Shown: positions 1 through 5,511, counted from the first letter of the stretch. The stretch is 5,511 nt of DNA from Bacteroidales bacterium (GCA_017509375.1 JAFWPT010000132.1:1-5511); one strand, 5' to 3'. Program-made: numbers and translations. Notes: generated by a model not told the origin, from the sequence alone.

Positions 1-699
1 CCGGTTAATGATGTCTCCTCCTATGGGCTTGCCGAACACTTTCTGGTCCCCGTATGCATCCAGGTAGTCGTCGGCAATCTGGAAGGCCATTCCCAGTTCG
101 TAGCCGTAGCGGTACAGGGCTTTGCAGTCATCATCCGGAGCTCCGGCTATCATAGCACCCATCTGGGCGGAGCAGGCCAGCAGGACGGCGGTTTTCAGCC
201 CGATCATCTTCGCATAATCCGCCATCGGTACTGTATCCAGATTCTCGAAATCCATATCGTATTGCTGCCCTTCGCAAACTTCTTCTGCGGTGCGGGAGAA
301 AAGCTCCAGAACTTCGTTGCGGCAGCTCTCAGGTGCCTTGCAAATGCGTTTGTAGGCTTCTATCAGCATCACGTCACCGCTCAAGATGGCGGTATCTTCA
401 TTCCACTTCTTCCACACTGTTGGCACACCGCGCCTCAGTGGCGAGCGGTCCATTATGTCATCGTGGATAAGGGTGAAGGTATGGAATACTTCAAGACCGG
501 CTGCACACTCCAGGACTTCAGTTCCGAAGGTGTTCCGGAAGAGTCCGTAGGTGGTCAGGCACAAGGTAGGCCGCAGGCGCTTGCCGCCTATGGCTATCAT
601 ATAACGGAGAGGTTCGTACAAGCCTTCAGGCCGTTCACGGAAACGTATTTCGCTGAAAAGCTTCTTGACCGTGGAGTCTACAACTATTTCATCAATCAT
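1..699 (-). CDS. Polyprenyl (farnesyl/geranylgeranyl-type) diphosphate synthase, C-terminus cut by window edge
   Basis: This gene encodes a trans-isoprenyl diphosphate synthase, a cytoplasmic enzyme that condenses isopentenyl diphosphate with an allylic diphosphate to build precursors of quinones, carrier lipids or terpenoids. 233 codons are present; relatives have about 320 residues, so roughly 90 C-terminal residues lie beyond the left edge. Visible motifs, in order, are GGKRLRP (residues 38-44), the first aspartate-rich motif DDIMD (80-84) followed by the Arg pair R89-R90, GQQYDMD (144-150), K169-T170, and the second aspartate-rich motif DDYLD (210-214) followed by GKPIGGD with K224. The first motif lacks the two-residue insertion of typical bacterial farnesyl synthases, and F75 sits five residues before it, an aromatic position that limits chain length in many short-chain enzymes. 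A C15-C20 product is therefore my inference, and a longer product is not excluded. The ATG at 699 is chosen because a stop codon lies a few codons upstream in frame and a TAnnTTTG motif ends 5 nt before it. No Shine-Dalgarno sequence is visible. Confidence 0.93.
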   Translation of the reverse strand, partial: MIDEIVVDSTVKKLFSEIRFRERPEGLYEPLRYMIAIGGKRLRPTLCLTTYGLFRNTFGTEVLECAAGLEVFHTFTLIHDDIMDRSPLRRGVPTVWKKWNEDTAILSGDVMLIEAYKRICKAPESCRNEVLELFSRTAEEVCEGQQYDMDFENLDTVPMADYAKMIGLKTAVLLACSAQMGAMIAGAPDDDCKALYRYGYELGMAFQIADDYLDAYGDQKVFGKPIGGDIINR

Positions 700-704
700 A
701 TCTA

Positions 705-712
705 CAAAGGTA
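705..712 (-). promoter_or_regulatory. Bacteroidetes -7 promoter motif for the polyprenyl synthase gene
   Basis: Read on the minus strand this is TACCTTTG, a full match to the TAnnTTTG element recognised by the primary sigma factor of Bacteroidetes. Only 5 nt separate it from the ATG at 699, so the transcript would have almost no leader. I see no clear -33 TTG element at the expected distance. The motif overlaps the left arm of the inverted repeat at 702-736. Confidence 0.5.
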
Positions 713-726
713 GTAATTAAATATTA

Positions 727-733
727 TACTTTG
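727..733 (+). promoter_or_regulatory. Imperfect -7-like promoter motif before the small ORF
   Basis: TACTTTG resembles the Bacteroidetes TAnnTTTG element but is one base short between TA and TTTG. It ends 4 nt before the ATG at 738, mirroring the minus-strand motif at 705-712. It is the only transcriptional evidence for a plus-strand start here and is weak because the spacing is off by one. Confidence 0.25.
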
Positions 734-737
734 TAGT

Positions 738-920
738 ATGAAAAGAATAACACTAACACTCATACCCCTTCTTTTTCCGGTTAGCTTCAAGTTAATGTCC
801 CAAGACTATGATCCCTCCTGGAGCACGCAGCTCAGGGAGGGATATTTTTCCGCGGCGACCCTCTCCGGGTTTTTGAGTCAATATAACTACGGAGATACTA
901 AATTATTCGGTACCAGATAA
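738..920 (+). CDS. Possible small exported peptide of 60 residues, or a non-coding locus
   Basis: This short ORF has a basic start (MKR) followed by a hydrophobic stretch at residues 4-17, then a polar, aromatic-rich tail with several Tyr and Trp. The N-terminus resembles a weak signal peptide, although K18 interrupts it early and no good cleavage site is evident. I recognise no family. In favour of it: a start codon just downstream of a promoter-like motif that mirrors the one for the polyprenyl synthase. Against it: codons 25-37 lie inside a strong hairpin followed by a T-run that looks like a terminator, and its last 34 bp overlap the 3' end of the minus-strand gene at 887-1951. It may be a real micro-protein, the remnant of a longer gene, or a chance ORF over a small RNA. 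Confidence 0.3.
   Translation: MKRITLTLIPLLFPVSFKLMSQDYDPSWSTQLREGYFSAATLSGFLSQYNYGDTKLFGTR
811..850 (+). terminator. Rho-independent terminator-like hairpin with T-run
   Basis: Bases 811-824 pair with 830-843 as a 14-position stem with a 5-nt loop, one G-U wobble (819/835) and one G-A mismatch (820/834). The plus strand continues with ATTTTTC at 844-850, giving a classic terminator shape for rightward transcription. The only rightward transcript that could end here starts around 733-738, which would make an RNA of roughly 110 nt. The same hairpin lies 43 nt beyond the stop codon of the minus-strand gene at 887, so it may also help end that transcript, but in that direction no T-run follows. 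Confidence 0.45.
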
Positions 921-1951
921 CTGGTGTTGCATTCAGGTCCCCTGAGCCACCAGGAGGCGTCCTCCAGCATCTTGCGAAGGCGGCTGCCGAAAATTGCGCC
1001 ATAGTGGTTAATGCGGTCTTCCTGGGGGTCCGGACCTTCGAAAAAGAAAGAACCGAAGCTTTCGGCGTCAGCCACGAACAGGCCCAGGTGCCCGGGTCTC
1101 ATCATACTGTAGAGCGCTATTCCGAAGAAGTGGTACCACGCCCCGTAATTGTCGCCAAGTTCTTTGGAATCGTGGCGAATGTAAGCCAGCCTGCGTTGTA
1201 TCGGGTCATCGTGGCGGCGTGGCCTGAACGGCATATCGGTGAGGACGTTCTCGCAGGTCAGGAAGGTGAGGTACAAATTCCCTTTGTTGAGCACGTAGCT
1301 TTCTTCGAACAGCTTATGTGGCTCGATGCTCCTGTCAGGGTAGGTCAGCAGACGTTCCTTCAGAGCTTCTTCCTGTCCGGTTATGCAGTAACGGGACGTC
1401 CAGCCGCATGCAAGGCAAATAAATAATTTACTGGTGCCCAGAGTAGAGACAGGGAAGTCTCTCTGCTTTCCGGACCAGTGCCTTCCCAGTCTGTGCCAGA
1501 AGCCGAAAGACAGGTATTGGGACGCCTCCGGAGACCATTTGTGCTCATTGCCCAGGCTTGGGAAGATGTCGGGGAAGTGCAAACGCATAATTTCCGCACA
1601 TTTGTTGAGCAATCCGTCATTGTCGATAGGGACAGCGCGCGAACTTTTGTACGATGCCTTTTTGGGAAGGTCTTCAAGTTGAGGCAGGGGCGTGACGAAG
1701 AGATGCCGGAACAGTTTGACGGGTACAGTATCAAGCTTGCGCAGCATATAGGCATCACCTATCGGATCTGTCAGCATCAGGCTGTCCTGCCTGTACATCT
1801 TTGATTCATATCCGCTTTCCAGCACCCTGAAGAATTCGCTTTCCCGGAGGAGTTGCCGTTTGTTCTGCGGCTTTGACTGCCTTGCCGGGGCAAGGGAGCA
1901 GAGCAGCGGCAGGGCAAGTGCAATCAAAAGAGCGGGGAGAGCCTTCTTCAT
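887..1951 (-). CDS. Exported protein of unknown function, 354 residues
   Basis: I do not recognise a family. The start at 1951 gives an N-terminus with MKK, a hydrophobic core to about residue 20 and an APA site near residue 23, a normal Sec signal peptide. An upstream in-frame ATG at 1969 would add six residues and spoil this, and the TAnnTTTG motif at 1956-1963 lies between the two, favouring 1951. Cys18 follows PLL, which is a poor lipobox, so a lipoprotein is unlikely. The mature part (about 330 residues) has no further membrane segment that I can see. It is rich in Trp, Tyr, Phe and His, with a cysteine cluster C179-x2-C182 and C189, and an aromatic, glycine-rich region at about 268-320 that looks like the most constrained part. 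A periplasmic or surface location is inferred from the signal peptide. Its rightward neighbours are divergent, and the next gene in its own direction (polyprenyl synthase) lies 187 bp downstream with its own promoter motif, so it is probably monocistronic. Confidence 0.82.
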   Translation of the reverse strand: MKKALPALLIALALPLLCSLAPARQSKPQNKRQLLRESEFFRVLESGYESKMYRQDSLMLTDPIGDAYMLRKLDTVPVKLFRHLFVTPLPQLEDLPKKASYKSSRAVPIDNDGLLNKCAEIMRLHFPDIFPSLGNEHKWSPEASQYLSFGFWHRLGRHWSGKQRDFPVSTLGTSKLFICLACGWTSRYCITGQEEALKERLLTYPDRSIEPHKLFEESYVLNKGNLYLTFLTCENVLTDMPFRPRRHDDPIQRRLAYIRHDSKELGDNYGAWYHFFGIALYSMMRPGHLGLFVADAESFGSFFFEGPDPQEDRINHYGAIFGSRLRKMLEDASWWLRGPECNTSYLVPNNLVSP

Positions 1952-1955
1952 AAGG

Positions 1956-1963
1956 CAAATATA
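1956..1963 (-). promoter_or_regulatory. Bacteroidetes -7 promoter motif for the unknown exported protein
   Basis: On the minus strand this reads TATATTTG, a full TAnnTTTG match, ending 4 nt before the ATG at 1951. Transcription would start at or within a few bases of the start codon, giving a leaderless message. No convincing -33 element is visible. Confidence 0.55.
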
Positions 1964-1976
1964 AACCATTTATTTG

Positions 1977-1984
1977 TATCTTTG
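1977..1984 (+). promoter_or_regulatory. Bacteroidetes -7 promoter motif for the rdgB operon
   Basis: TATCTTTG is a full TAnnTTTG match and ends 8 nt before the rdgB ATG at 1993. It faces away from the minus-strand motif 13 bp to its left. It is the only promoter I can see for the three-gene operon. The expected -33 region overlaps the other promoter and has no clear TTG. Confidence 0.58.
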
Positions 1985-1992
1985 CTCCTTGT

Positions 1993-2622
1993 ATGAAACT
2001 CTTGTTTGCAACCGGCAACCGGGGCAAGCTTCGCGAAGCCGGGGAAATACTTTCCAAAACCGTAGAGGTCATCGGAACTGCCGATCTGGGCATTACCGCC
2101 GAGGCCGAGGAAACTGCCCTCACGCTTAGGGAAAACTCCGAAATAAAGGCCCGGTTCATCCATAACCTCACTGGTCTTGACTGCTTTGCCGACGACACCG
2201 GTCTCGAGGTGGATGCTCTTGGCGGTGCTCCAGGCGTGCACGCGGCCCGCTATGCCCAGGATATAGCCAGGCGCGACGGTCTCCCTATGCCTGCAGACCA
2301 CGATTTTTCCGCCAATATCGACACCTTGCTCAGAGAGCTTGAAAAGCATCCGGGTGAGCCCCGGACTGCCCGTTTCCGCAGTGTCGTTACCTTGTTGCTG
2401 GACGGGCAATGTCATTTCTTCGAAGGCACCCTGGAGGGCCGCATCGCCTTTTCGCGCAGCGGCAGCGGAGGTTTCGGCTATGACCCTGTATTCATTGCCG
2501 ATGCTTATCCCGGCTGCAGCGTAGCGGAGCTCCCCGAAGATATTAAAAATGCTATTTCCCACCGTGGCAAAGCCCTCCGCGCTATGGCATCGTGGTTGCA
2601 AGAAAACGGATACGAAAAATGA
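1993..2622 (+). CDS. rdgB: Non-canonical purine NTP pyrophosphatase (RdgB/HAM1 family, dITP/XTP)
   Basis: This cytoplasmic house-cleaning enzyme hydrolyses ITP, dITP and XTP to the monophosphate and pyrophosphate, keeping deaminated purines out of DNA and RNA. The 209-residue protein is close to the family length (about 190-205) and has the expected signatures in order: TGNRGK at residues 7-12 (phosphate/nucleotide loop), an acidic segment with E49 and K53 near the substrate pocket, FADDTG at 65-70 with the catalytic/metal aspartates D67-D68, the base-recognition motif GGFGYDP at 159-165, and SHRGKAL at 189-195. All key residues are intact. The start ATG at 1993 gives the family-typical short N-terminus (MKLLFAT) and lies 8 nt after a -7 motif. 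It is the first gene of an operon: its stop overlaps the next start as ATGA at 2619-2622. Confidence 0.96.
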   Translation: MKLLFATGNRGKLREAGEILSKTVEVIGTADLGITAEAEETALTLRENSEIKARFIHNLTGLDCFADDTGLEVDALGGAPGVHAARYAQDIARRDGLPMPADHDFSANIDTLLRELEKHPGEPRTARFRSVVTLLLDGQCHFFEGTLEGRIAFSRSGSGGFGYDPVFIADAYPGCSVAELPEDIKNAISHRGKALRAMASWLQENGYEK

Positions 2623-4271
2623 AGAATTGTATGAAGAAAGTGTTGCTTTCCGTGGCGCTCTGCGCTTTTTGCCTGGCAGCTGCCGCACAGTCCAAGAGCT
2701 TCAGGCTCGGCAAGTGGACTGAAATCCAAAGCGCTATATTAAAGGAACTTAACCGTTCCTACGTGGATTCTCTCCCAATAGACCGTATCGAAAGGGCTGG
2801 TGTCGATGCCATGCTCTCCGACCTGGATCCATATACCGTATATATCCCGGAGGAGGAAAACGACGACCTCCGTATGATGATCAACAAGTCTTACGGGGGC
2901 ATTGGCGCAGTAATTTTTAAGCCCGATAAGCAGGGCAACGTAATTATCAATGAGCCGTACAAAGATTCTCCGGCATACCGTGGGGGACTGCGCTGCGGCG
3001 ATGAAATCCTTACCATAAACGGGGAGAGCGTGAAAGGCCTCACAAGTGCTGAATGCAGCGAAAAGATGCGCGGTACACCGGGTACCAAGGTCGTATTCAA
3101 AGTGAAAAAAGTCCACACCGGAGAGCTCAAGGACATCAAGATAACCCGTCAGACCATACATCTTCCGGACATCGAATACTACGGCTACATCGCTCCCCAC
3201 ACTGCCTACATTTATCAAAGCGGCTTTACGGAAGGCGTCGGGGAACAGATGCGTGCTGCTTTGAAGGATCTGCGCCGCCAGGGCCAGCTGGATACCCTGG
3301 TGCTAGACCTCAGGGGCAACGGCGGAGGCCTGCTGAACGAAGCTATCGAGATAGTATCAATATTCGTCCCCAAGGGTTCCCTTGTAGTGAGTTCAAAAGG
3401 CCGCGCGGATGGAAGCGGCTCTGCAAGTTATACCACCAAGTCTCCGCTCGACACGGAGCTGCCGCTGGTCGTAATGGTCGATTCCGGTTCAGCTTCCGCC
3501 TCCGAGATTGTTTCGGGGGCGCTCCAGGACCTGGACCGGGCGATTATCGCAGGCAACCGCACCTTCGGCAAAGGCCTGGTGCAAAGTATACGGCCTCTTC
3601 CTTACGGCGGACAGTTGAAAGTGACGACCGCAAAATACTATACCCCCAGCGGACGCTGCGTCCAGGCCATAGACTACTCCCATCGCAACGAGGATGGCAG
3701 CGTAGGTCATATTCCCGATTCCCTGACCCATGAATTCAAGACGGCGATGGGGCGCACGGTCAGGGATGGCGGCGGCATAACCCCGGATATAGTGGTCATG
3801 CCGCGTGAATACAGCAGGCTTACGTATTCGCTTGTGGTGAACGGAGTAGCGGAACAGTATGTACTGGAATATGTAAAGCAGCACAAGAGCATTCCTCCTA
3901 CCGAAGAGTTTCATCTGAGTGATGCTGATTATGAGGAATTTATCGCTTTCGCCAAGGGTAAAGAATTCGATTACCGCTCCAGTGCCCGCACTTTCTTCGA
4001 CCTGGTGCGCAAGGAACTGAAGAGGGATGGGCTGGAGGAGTCCATGTCTGGAGAACTGGATGCGTTGGGTAAGGCTTTGGATATGGATAAGGAAGAGTTC
4101 CTGCGGCTGAAGAAGGACGAAATCGTGCCTTTTATCGAAGAGGAAATAGTGGTGCGTTACTATTTCCAGCCGGATGGCGTGAAGTTGCGTGTGCGTTATG
4201 ACGGGCAGCTGCAGGAAGCCCTTCGCCGGGCCAAAGATTTCAAATTTGCAGTAGAAGATGGCAATAAGTAG
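2619..4271 (+). CDS. S41-family C-terminal processing protease with PDZ domain (CtpA/Tsp type)
   Basis: This is a periplasmic serine protease that trims or degrades proteins from their C-termini. It starts with a Sec signal peptide (MKK, hydrophobic core, AAAAQ near residues 20-24), then a helical N-terminal region with LDPYT at 69-73, a PDZ domain at about 88-170 (including a YGGIG-like carboxylate loop and GDEILTING) and the S41 catalytic domain. DLRGNGGG lies at 230-237. The catalytic dyad is S293 in GSASASE and K318 in FGKG, exactly 25 residues apart as in characterised members, with Q322 four residues after the lysine. GRTVRDGGGITPD at 378-390 closes the core. About 160 further residues form a charged, helical extension typical of Bacteroidetes members. 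The protein has 550 residues if ATG 2619 (overlapping the rdgB stop) is used; ATG 2631 would give 546 residues and a cleaner signal peptide. The 4-bp overlap suggests translational coupling. The substrate is unknown. Confidence 0.95.
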   Translation: MKNCMKKVLLSVALCAFCLAAAAQSKSFRLGKWTEIQSAILKELNRSYVDSLPIDRIERAGVDAMLSDLDPYTVYIPEEENDDLRMMINKSYGGIGAVIFKPDKQGNVIINEPYKDSPAYRGGLRCGDEILTINGESVKGLTSAECSEKMRGTPGTKVVFKVKKVHTGELKDIKITRQTIHLPDIEYYGYIAPHTAYIYQSGFTEGVGEQMRAALKDLRRQGQLDTLVLDLRGNGGGLLNEAIEIVSIFVPKGSLVVSSKGRADGSGSASYTTKSPLDTELPLVVMVDSGSASASEIVSGALQDLDRAIIAGNRTFGKGLVQSIRPLPYGGQLKVTTAKYYTPSGRCVQAIDYSHRNEDGSVGHIPDSLTHEFKTAMGRTVRDGGGITPDIVVMPREYSRLTYSLVVNGVAEQYVLEYVKQHKSIPPTEEFHLSDADYEEFIAFAKGKEFDYRSSARTFFDLVRKELKRDGLEESMSGELDALGKALDMDKEEFLRLKKDEIVPFIEEEIVVRYYFQPDGVKLRVRYDGQLQEALRRAKDFKFAVEDGNK

Positions 4272-5511
4272 TGCAAGACCGGCGCCAGCCTCTCCCGCCA
4301 TCACTTCCGCGCAGCTGGAAGTGATGGCTCCTGCGGGAAATTTCGAGTCCCTTCGGGCTGCCATCCAGGGGGGAACCGACTCGGTGTACTTCGGCGTCGG
4401 CCACCTGAACATGCGCTCCCATAGCGCCAACAATTTCGCCCCGGAAGACTTGCAGGAAGTGGTGCGCATCTGCCATGAAGCCGGAGTCCGCGCATATTTG
4501 ACTCTGAATATAGTACTGTATCCTGAAGATCTTGCCCCGATGCGGGAGGCTCTGGACTCCGCCCGTGAAGCCGGAGTCGATGCTGTAATTGCTTCAGACA
4601 TAGCAGCAATAGAGTACGCCCGGAGCATAGGCGTTGAAGTCCATATTTCTACCCAGCTCAATATTTCCAATAGCGAGGCCCTTCGCTTCTATTCCCGATG
4701 GGCCGACGTAGTAGTGCTTGCAAGGGAACTGAATCTGGACCAGGTGAGAGAGATTCATGACGCTATTGTGCGGGAGAACATCTGCGGCCCGTCCGGCAGG
4801 CCCGTGCGAATCGAGATGTTCGTACACGGCGCCTTGTGCATGGCCGTAAGCGGCAAATGTTACCTCAGCCTCCATGCCTACGGTGCATCTGCTAACAGGG
4901 GGGCCTGTATGCAGATATGCCGCCGCGGCTACGAAGTGCGAGACCTGGAGACCGGCTATACCCTGGACATAGACAACAAGTACATAATGTCGCCTATAGA
5001 CTTGTGTACCATTGAATTCCTGCAGAAGATAGCAGACAGCGGGGTAAGCGTCTTCAAGATAGAAGGCCGTGCCCGAAGTGCGGAATATGTGAAGCGTTGC
5101 GCCTCATGTTACCGCCTGGCAGCGGATGCTATATGCGAAGGCAATTACACTCCTGAGCTGGCTTCCGCACTCAAGGCATCCCTTTCTGAAGTGTTCAACC
5201 GCGGTTTCTGGGACGGCTATTATCAGGGAGCGCCCATGGGGCAGTGGAGTGAGGTATATGGCTCCCAGGCCACTCGCCGCAAGGTTTACTGCGGCAAGGT
5301 CAGCAACTGGTTCGACCGTATCGGCGTGGCTGAAATCACGGTGGAAGCTACTCCGTTGAGCGTAGGCGACGAGATTATCATAATAGGCGCTACCAGCGGA
5401 GTTACTGAGCTGACTGTGAGCGATATGCGTGTAAACCTGAAACCCTGTGAAAAGGCCGGAAAAGGGGAACGCTGCTCCGTAGCGATACCTGCGGCTCCCG
5501 GTCAGGAGCAC
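4258..5511 (+). CDS. trhP: U32-family protein, probable TrhP/YegQ-type tRNA hydroxylation protein, C-terminus cut by window edge
   Basis: The family was first called collagenase-like peptidase U32. Characterised TrhP proteins instead carry an Fe-S cluster and use prephenate-linked chemistry to form 5-hydroxyuridine at the tRNA wobble position. Here 418 codons are visible. An LEVMAPAGN motif (residues 20-28) opens the barrel, GTDSVYFG follows, and four cysteines at 194, 201, 217 and 221 give the C-x6-C-x15-C-x3-C spacing seen in E. coli TrhP. KIEGR at 267-271 is the family hallmark. From about residue 342 a beta-rich segment with a GDEI motif matches the small C-terminal U32 domain, so few residues are probably missing. 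The insertion that follows the fourth cysteine in E. coli is absent. The ATG at 4258 overlaps the protease gene by 14 bp, indicating coupling. It gives a poorly conserved Ala/Pro/Ser-rich tail of about 18 residues, but the conserved LEV segment rules out starting at ATG 4324. The TrhP assignment rather than another U32 branch is inferred from motifs and length. Confidence 0.9.
   Translation, partial: MAISSARPAPASPAITSAQLEVMAPAGNFESLRAAIQGGTDSVYFGVGHLNMRSHSANNFAPEDLQEVVRICHEAGVRAYLTLNIVLYPEDLAPMREALDSAREAGVDAVIASDIAAIEYARSIGVEVHISTQLNISNSEALRFYSRWADVVVLARELNLDQVREIHDAIVRENICGPSGRPVRIEMFVHGALCMAVSGKCYLSLHAYGASANRGACMQICRRGYEVRDLETGYTLDIDNKYIMSPIDLCTIEFLQKIADSGVSVFKIEGRARSAEYVKRCASCYRLAADAICEGNYTPELASALKASLSEVFNRGFWDGYYQGAPMGQWSEVYGSQATRRKVYCGKVSNWFDRIGVAEITVEATPLSVGDEIIIIGATSGVTELTVSDMRVNLKPCEKAGKGERCSVAIPAAPGQEH
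4297..4328 (+). repeat. Perfect 12-bp inverted repeat in the early U32 coding region
   Basis: GCCATCACTTCC at 4297-4308 is followed after 8 nt by its exact reverse complement at 4317-4328. A further four pairs (TCCC 4293-4296 with GGGA 4335-4338) could form across a 6-nt bulge. In RNA this is a stable stem-loop covering codons 14-24 of the U32 gene, just downstream of the protease stop codon. No T-run follows, so it is not a standard terminator. A role in mRNA processing or translation is possible, but codon choice alone could have produced it. Confidence 0.55.

Larger units (their letters stand above)
702..736. repeat. 8-bp inverted repeat with AT-rich spacer between divergent starts
   Basis: CTACAAAG at 702-709 and its exact reverse complement CTTTGTAG at 729-736 flank a 19-bp spacer made almost entirely of A and T. 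Each arm, read outward, gives CTTTGTAG followed 1-2 nt later by an ATG: the polyprenyl synthase start on the minus strand (699) and the small ORF start on the plus strand (738). The arrangement could be an operator for a dimeric regulator or simply two facing promoters of similar sequence. The sequence shows the symmetry; the function is inference. Confidence 0.5.

Noticed and set aside
262..720. 152-codon plus-strand open frame at the left
   Set aside because: It is antisense to the polyprenyl synthase, whose motifs are all intact on the minus strand.
858..874. Second terminator-like element (ACCC, 5-nt loop, GGGT, T-run)
   Set aside because: The stem has only four pairs, too short to call beside the much stronger hairpin at 811-843.
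1004..1804. Overlapping plus-strand open frames opposite the unknown exported protein
   Set aside because: They are shorter, lack promoter motifs and signal sequences, and lie opposite a single uninterrupted 355-codon frame with a signal peptide.
1893..1951. Unknown exported protein as a lipoprotein via Cys18
   Set aside because: The residues before the cysteine (PLL) do not fit a lipobox, which needs a small residue at -1, whereas a signal peptidase I site (APA) follows a few residues later.
1948..2688. 246-codon open frame on the minus strand opposite rdgB
   Set aside because: rdgB on the plus strand has every family motif and a promoter; the antisense translation has no recognisable features.
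3072..3086. GGTAC inverted repeat within the protease gene
   Set aside because: A five-pair stem inside conserved PDZ coding sequence is expected by chance.
3489..4670. 393-codon open frame on the minus strand
   Set aside because: It lies opposite the catalytic region of the S41 protease and the U32 start, both with intact conserved motifs. Its translation shows no domain or sensible N-terminus, so it is a shadow of GC-rich coding DNA.
4258..5511. U32 gene as a collagenase
   Set aside because: The historical name rests on early work with related proteins. The four-cysteine spacing and overall match to TrhP favour an Fe-S tRNA-modification protein, and I see no protease catalytic signature.
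1..5511. Search for mobile elements, CRISPR arrays, tRNA or rRNA genes and defence systems
   Set aside because: I saw no terminal repeats, transposase motifs, regularly spaced repeats, cloverleaf or rRNA-like sequence; almost the whole window is explained by four long genes and short gaps.

Overview
The window looks like ordinary chromosomal housekeeping DNA from a member of the Bacteroidetes (Bacteroidota), probably Bacteroidales. Three things point there: promoter-like TAnnTTTG motifs (the Bacteroidetes -7 element) directly in front of start codons, the absence of clear Shine-Dalgarno sequences, and protein relatives typical of that phylum (an S41 C-terminal processing protease with a long C-terminal extension, and a polyprenyl synthase with the short DDxxD form). 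Base composition is moderately GC-rich by eye. I cannot name a genus.

Layout, left to right. (1) 1-699, minus strand: most of an isoprenyl diphosphate synthase gene, cut off at its C-terminal end by the window edge. (2) 700-886: a 187-bp gap holding an 8-bp inverted repeat whose arms carry mirror-image promoter/start-like elements, a strong hairpin followed by a T-run, and most of a 60-codon plus-strand ORF (738-920) that may be a small exported peptide, a small RNA locus or chance. (3) 887-1951, minus strand: an exported protein of 354 residues that I do not recognise. (4) 1952-1992: a 41-bp divergent promoter region with a TAnnTTTG motif for each strand, so close to the start codons that both transcripts would be leaderless or nearly so. 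(5) 1993 to the right edge, plus strand: a tightly packed operon of rdgB (non-canonical purine NTP pyrophosphatase), an S41-family processing protease with signal peptide and PDZ domain, and a U32-family protein of the TrhP/YegQ type that runs off the right edge. The genes overlap by 4 and 14 bp.

The operon mixes nucleotide-pool sanitation, envelope proteolysis and probable tRNA wobble-uridine hydroxylation. There is no obvious shared pathway, so the coupling looks like shared expression rather than a metabolic route. I see no mobile element, CRISPR array, tRNA, rRNA or defence system. The points most worth a second look are the compact locus at 702-920, the unrecognised exported protein, and a perfect 12-bp inverted repeat inside the first codons of the U32 gene.
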